From positions 1 through 7,730 of the forward strand of contig JAPYWU010000064.1 of the NCBI GenBank assembly GCA_028276205.1: DNA of 7,730 nucleotides. Direction: 5' to 3'. This DNA comes from Dictyoglomaceae bacterium. Lineage in GTDB: Bacteria > Dictyoglomota > Dictyoglomia > Dictyoglomales > Dictyoglomaceae. Made by a program: the position numbers and the translations under genes. This document shows, piece after piece, positions 6,179-7,730 of the stretch; the first letter of the stretch is position 1, and the number at the start of each line of letters is the position of its first letter. The notes under the pieces were generated by a model, which worked only from the letters and a program-made list of their open reading frames with translations, did no database searches and was not told the origin of the DNA.

Positions 6179-7235
6179 TAATATATTCTCACTAAATAAA
6201 GAATATCTTTTAGAAATATTGAAAGGATGGAACGAACCATCCTATAGGGTAGATCAAATTTTGAATTGGATATATAAAAAAGGAGAATGGGACCCTGAGA
6301 AGATGAGTAATTTGCCTACAAATCTGAGGAATAAATTAAAGGAGTTTTTTTCCTTTGATCTTCCTCATATTGTTGATAAAAAAGATGCAGGTAATACTAC
6401 CAAATATCTTTTACAATTATCAGATGGGGAAAATATAGAAACTGTTCTTATAAAACATCATAATAGAAATACTATATGTGTATCTGTACAAGTAGGTTGT
6501 TCTTTTTCCTGTAAATTTTGTGCTACAGGACTAATAGGTTTGAAAAGAAATTTGAAGGTTAATGAGATTATTGGTCAGGTATTGATAGTTCAAAAAGAAT
6601 TGTGGGAGAAAGGGGAAAGAATTTCCAATGTTGTTTTTATGGGAATGGGAGAGCCTTTAGCTAATTATGATGCAGTAATAAGGTCTATAGAGATACTCAA
6701 TAGTGGTTGGGGTTTTGGGATAGGTAGTAAACATATCACTATTTCTACTGTTGGTATAGTTCCTAAAATATATGATCTTGCAAAGGAAAAAGTTAAAGTA
6801 AAGCTTGCTATATCTTTACATGCCCCAGATAATGAATTAAGGAACCAAATAATTCCTATCAATAAAAAATATCCCATAGAAGAATTATTAGAAAGTGCTT
6901 GGTTTTATGCAAATGTTACAAAAAGAAGAATAACTTTTGAATATGTACTTATAAAAGACTTTAATGATAAACCTGAACATGCAAATAAACTATCTCTTCT
7001 TCTTAGGGGAAAAAATGCTCACGTGAATTTAATTCCTTGGAATAAAGTAAAGGAATATCCATGGGAACCTTCTGATATTTATTCTATTAAGAAGTTTAAA
7101 GAAATCTTGGATAAGAATGGTATAAATACTACATTAAGAATTTCTTATGGAAGTAAAATTAGGGCTGGATGTGGCCAATTAAGGGCAAGTTATTTAAGTA
7201 TGAGGAGGCTAAATTATGAAAAAAATTCCGATTAA
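6168..7235 (+). CDS. rlmN: Dual-specificity 23S rRNA / tRNA adenine-C2 methyltransferase
   Basis: RlmN is a radical-SAM enzyme that makes 2-methyladenosine in 23S rRNA (A2503 in E. coli) and in certain tRNAs. The 355-residue protein shows the N-terminal helical region (SYRVDQILNWIY, 25-36), ETVLI (91-95, with the family's conserved Glu), and the iron-sulfur motif CSFSCKFC (C111, C115, C118). It also has GMGEP (159-163), SLHAP (216-220), and C-terminal AGCGQLR (333-339), whose C335 is the methyl-carrying cysteine. The residues before it read YGSKIRAGC, where GxDIxAAC is more usual. No Cfr-specific feature is evident, so rlmN is preferred over cfr. The start is GTG at 6168, overlapping rsmB by 11 bases without a clear ribosome binding site. 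The next in-frame ATG (codon 46) would remove conserved residues. The end overlaps the PASTA gene by 20 bases. Confidence 0.95.
   Translation: MSTNNIFSLNKEYLLEILKGWNEPSYRVDQILNWIYKKGEWDPEKMSNLPTNLRNKLKEFFSFDLPHIVDKKDAGNTTKYLLQLSDGENIETVLIKHHNRNTICVSVQVGCSFSCKFCATGLIGLKRNLKVNEIIGQVLIVQKELWEKGERISNVVFMGMGEPLANYDAVIRSIEILNSGWGFGIGSKHITISTVGIVPKIYDLAKEKVKVKLAISLHAPDNELRNQIIPINKKYPIEELLESAWFYANVTKRRITFEYVLIKDFNDKPEHANKLSLLLRGKNAHVNLIPWNKVKEYPWEPSDIYSIKKFKEILDKNGINTTLRISYGSKIRAGCGQLRASYLSMRRLNYEKNSD
7202..7208 (+). promoter_or_regulatory. Ribosome binding site of the PASTA protein gene
   Basis: GAGGAGG lies seven bases before ATG 7216, inside the end of rlmN. It fixes the start of a gene that has no stop codon within the window. 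Confidence 0.8.
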
Positions 7236-7730
7236 GGAGCTTATACTTTATATCCTTATAGGAGTAAATCTATTAATATTTATACTTTTTTTAATCCTTT
7301 TTAAGAATACTATATCTTCAAATGTGGAATCTATTGTTCCTCCTGACGTAAGAGGGAAAAATATTATGGAAGCATCTAAAATATTATCAGAAAAAAATTT
7401 TAAAATTGTGATTGGTGGAATATTGATGGATAGAAACAAAGATTTTTTATTGGTTTTAGACCAGAATCCGTTAACTACTAAGGTTCCAATAGGAAGTAGT
7501 ATAACTTTATGGATAAATATGCCTGCATTTTTTGCAAAAGTGCCAGATGTGAGATATAAAGATATGGGAGAGGCTTTGAATATTCTTGAGAAGGCAGGTT
7601 TTGTGGTTGATTTTGCTGGAAATAAAGAGGGGTATGTGGTAAAACAAGTTCCTCAAGCTAATATATATATGGAAAAAGGTGGAACTGTTCTTTTATATAC
7701 ATTTACTACGTCTTCTTATGAAAATATTCC
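7216..7730 (+). CDS. Single-pass membrane protein with PASTA domains, 3'-truncated by the window edge
   Basis: The frame from ATG 7216 is open to the window end, giving 171 residues. A short basic N-terminus (MKKIPIKE) precedes one hydrophobic span at about 9-29, so the rest should lie outside the membrane. Two PASTA repeats follow. The first (about 40-102) begins IVPPDVRGKNIMEASKIL and ends GSSITLWI. The second (about 108-162) begins KVPDVRYKDMGEALNIL and ends GGTVLLYT. The final visible residues may open a third repeat. PASTA domains bind muropeptides or beta-lactams in PrkC/PknB kinases and penicillin-binding proteins. Here no kinase or transpeptidase domain precedes them, because rlmN occupies the upstream DNA. 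The gene sits where prkC follows rlmN and prpC in Firmicutes, so it may be a kinase-less relic or a separate cell-wall sensor. A good ribosome binding site and the 20-base overlap with rlmN support the start. Confidence 0.85.
   Translation, partial: MKKIPIKELILYILIGVNLLIFILFLILFKNTISSNVESIVPPDVRGKNIMEASKILSEKNFKIVIGGILMDRNKDFLLVLDQNPLTTKVPIGSSITLWINMPAFFAKVPDVRYKDMGEALNILEKAGFVVDFAGNKEGYVVKQVPQANIYMEKGGTVLLYTFTTSSYENI

Noticed and set aside
6665..6877. Minus-strand open frame opposite rlmN
   Set aside because: It is fully covered by conserved radical-SAM coding sequence.
7248..7439. Minus-strand open frame opposite the PASTA gene
   Set aside because: The plus-strand frame has a strong ribosome binding site, a membrane span and PASTA repeats; the antisense frame has none of these.

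Overview
The window is one tightly packed, plus-strand run of nine genes with almost no non-coding DNA. The only gaps are about 9, 13 and 26 bases; all other junctions overlap by 1 to 20 bases. The DNA is AT-rich (roughly one third G+C by eye). Arg is mostly AGA/AGG and Ile often ATA, which is common in thermophiles. Shine-Dalgarno sites are strong (GGAGGTG-like). The gene order resembles the gmk-rpoZ-coaBC-priA-def-fmt-(Zn protease)-rsmB-rlmN-prpC-prkC-rsgA cluster of Firmicutes/Clostridia. My best guess is a Dictyoglomus-like or other deep-branching thermophilic anaerobe. The assignment is an inference, not proven by the sequence.

Layout: 1-443, 3' two thirds of guanylate kinase (gmk); 430-633, RNA polymerase omega (rpoZ); 643-2757, a PriA homologue; 2771-3229, peptide deformylase (def); 3226-4167, methionyl-tRNA formyltransferase (fmt); 4194-4883, a YugP-type membrane zinc metalloprotease; 4883-6178, 16S rRNA m5C methyltransferase (rsmB); 6168-7235, radical-SAM 23S rRNA/tRNA m2A methyltransferase (rlmN); 7216-7730, the start of a one-pass membrane protein with PASTA domains that runs off the window.

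Functionally the cluster joins nucleotide supply (gmk), transcription (rpoZ), replication restart (priA), formyl-methionine addition and removal (fmt, def) and rRNA modification (rsmB, rlmN), with two envelope proteins. No promoter, terminator, tRNA, rRNA, mobile element or CRISPR array is visible. The genes look co-transcribed, with several junctions suited to translational coupling.

Three points stand out. (1) The PriA homologue is full length with all eight zinc-binding cysteines, but its helicase motifs (Walker A, DEEH, SAT-like, motifs V and VI) are eroded, so it is probably not an ATP-driven helicase. (2) Where related clusters carry the prpC phosphatase and prkC kinase, this one has neither: a kinase-less transmembrane PASTA protein follows rlmN directly. 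(3) A perfect 16-base inverted repeat lies inside rsmB, 45 bases after its start codon. No wholly new system is evident.
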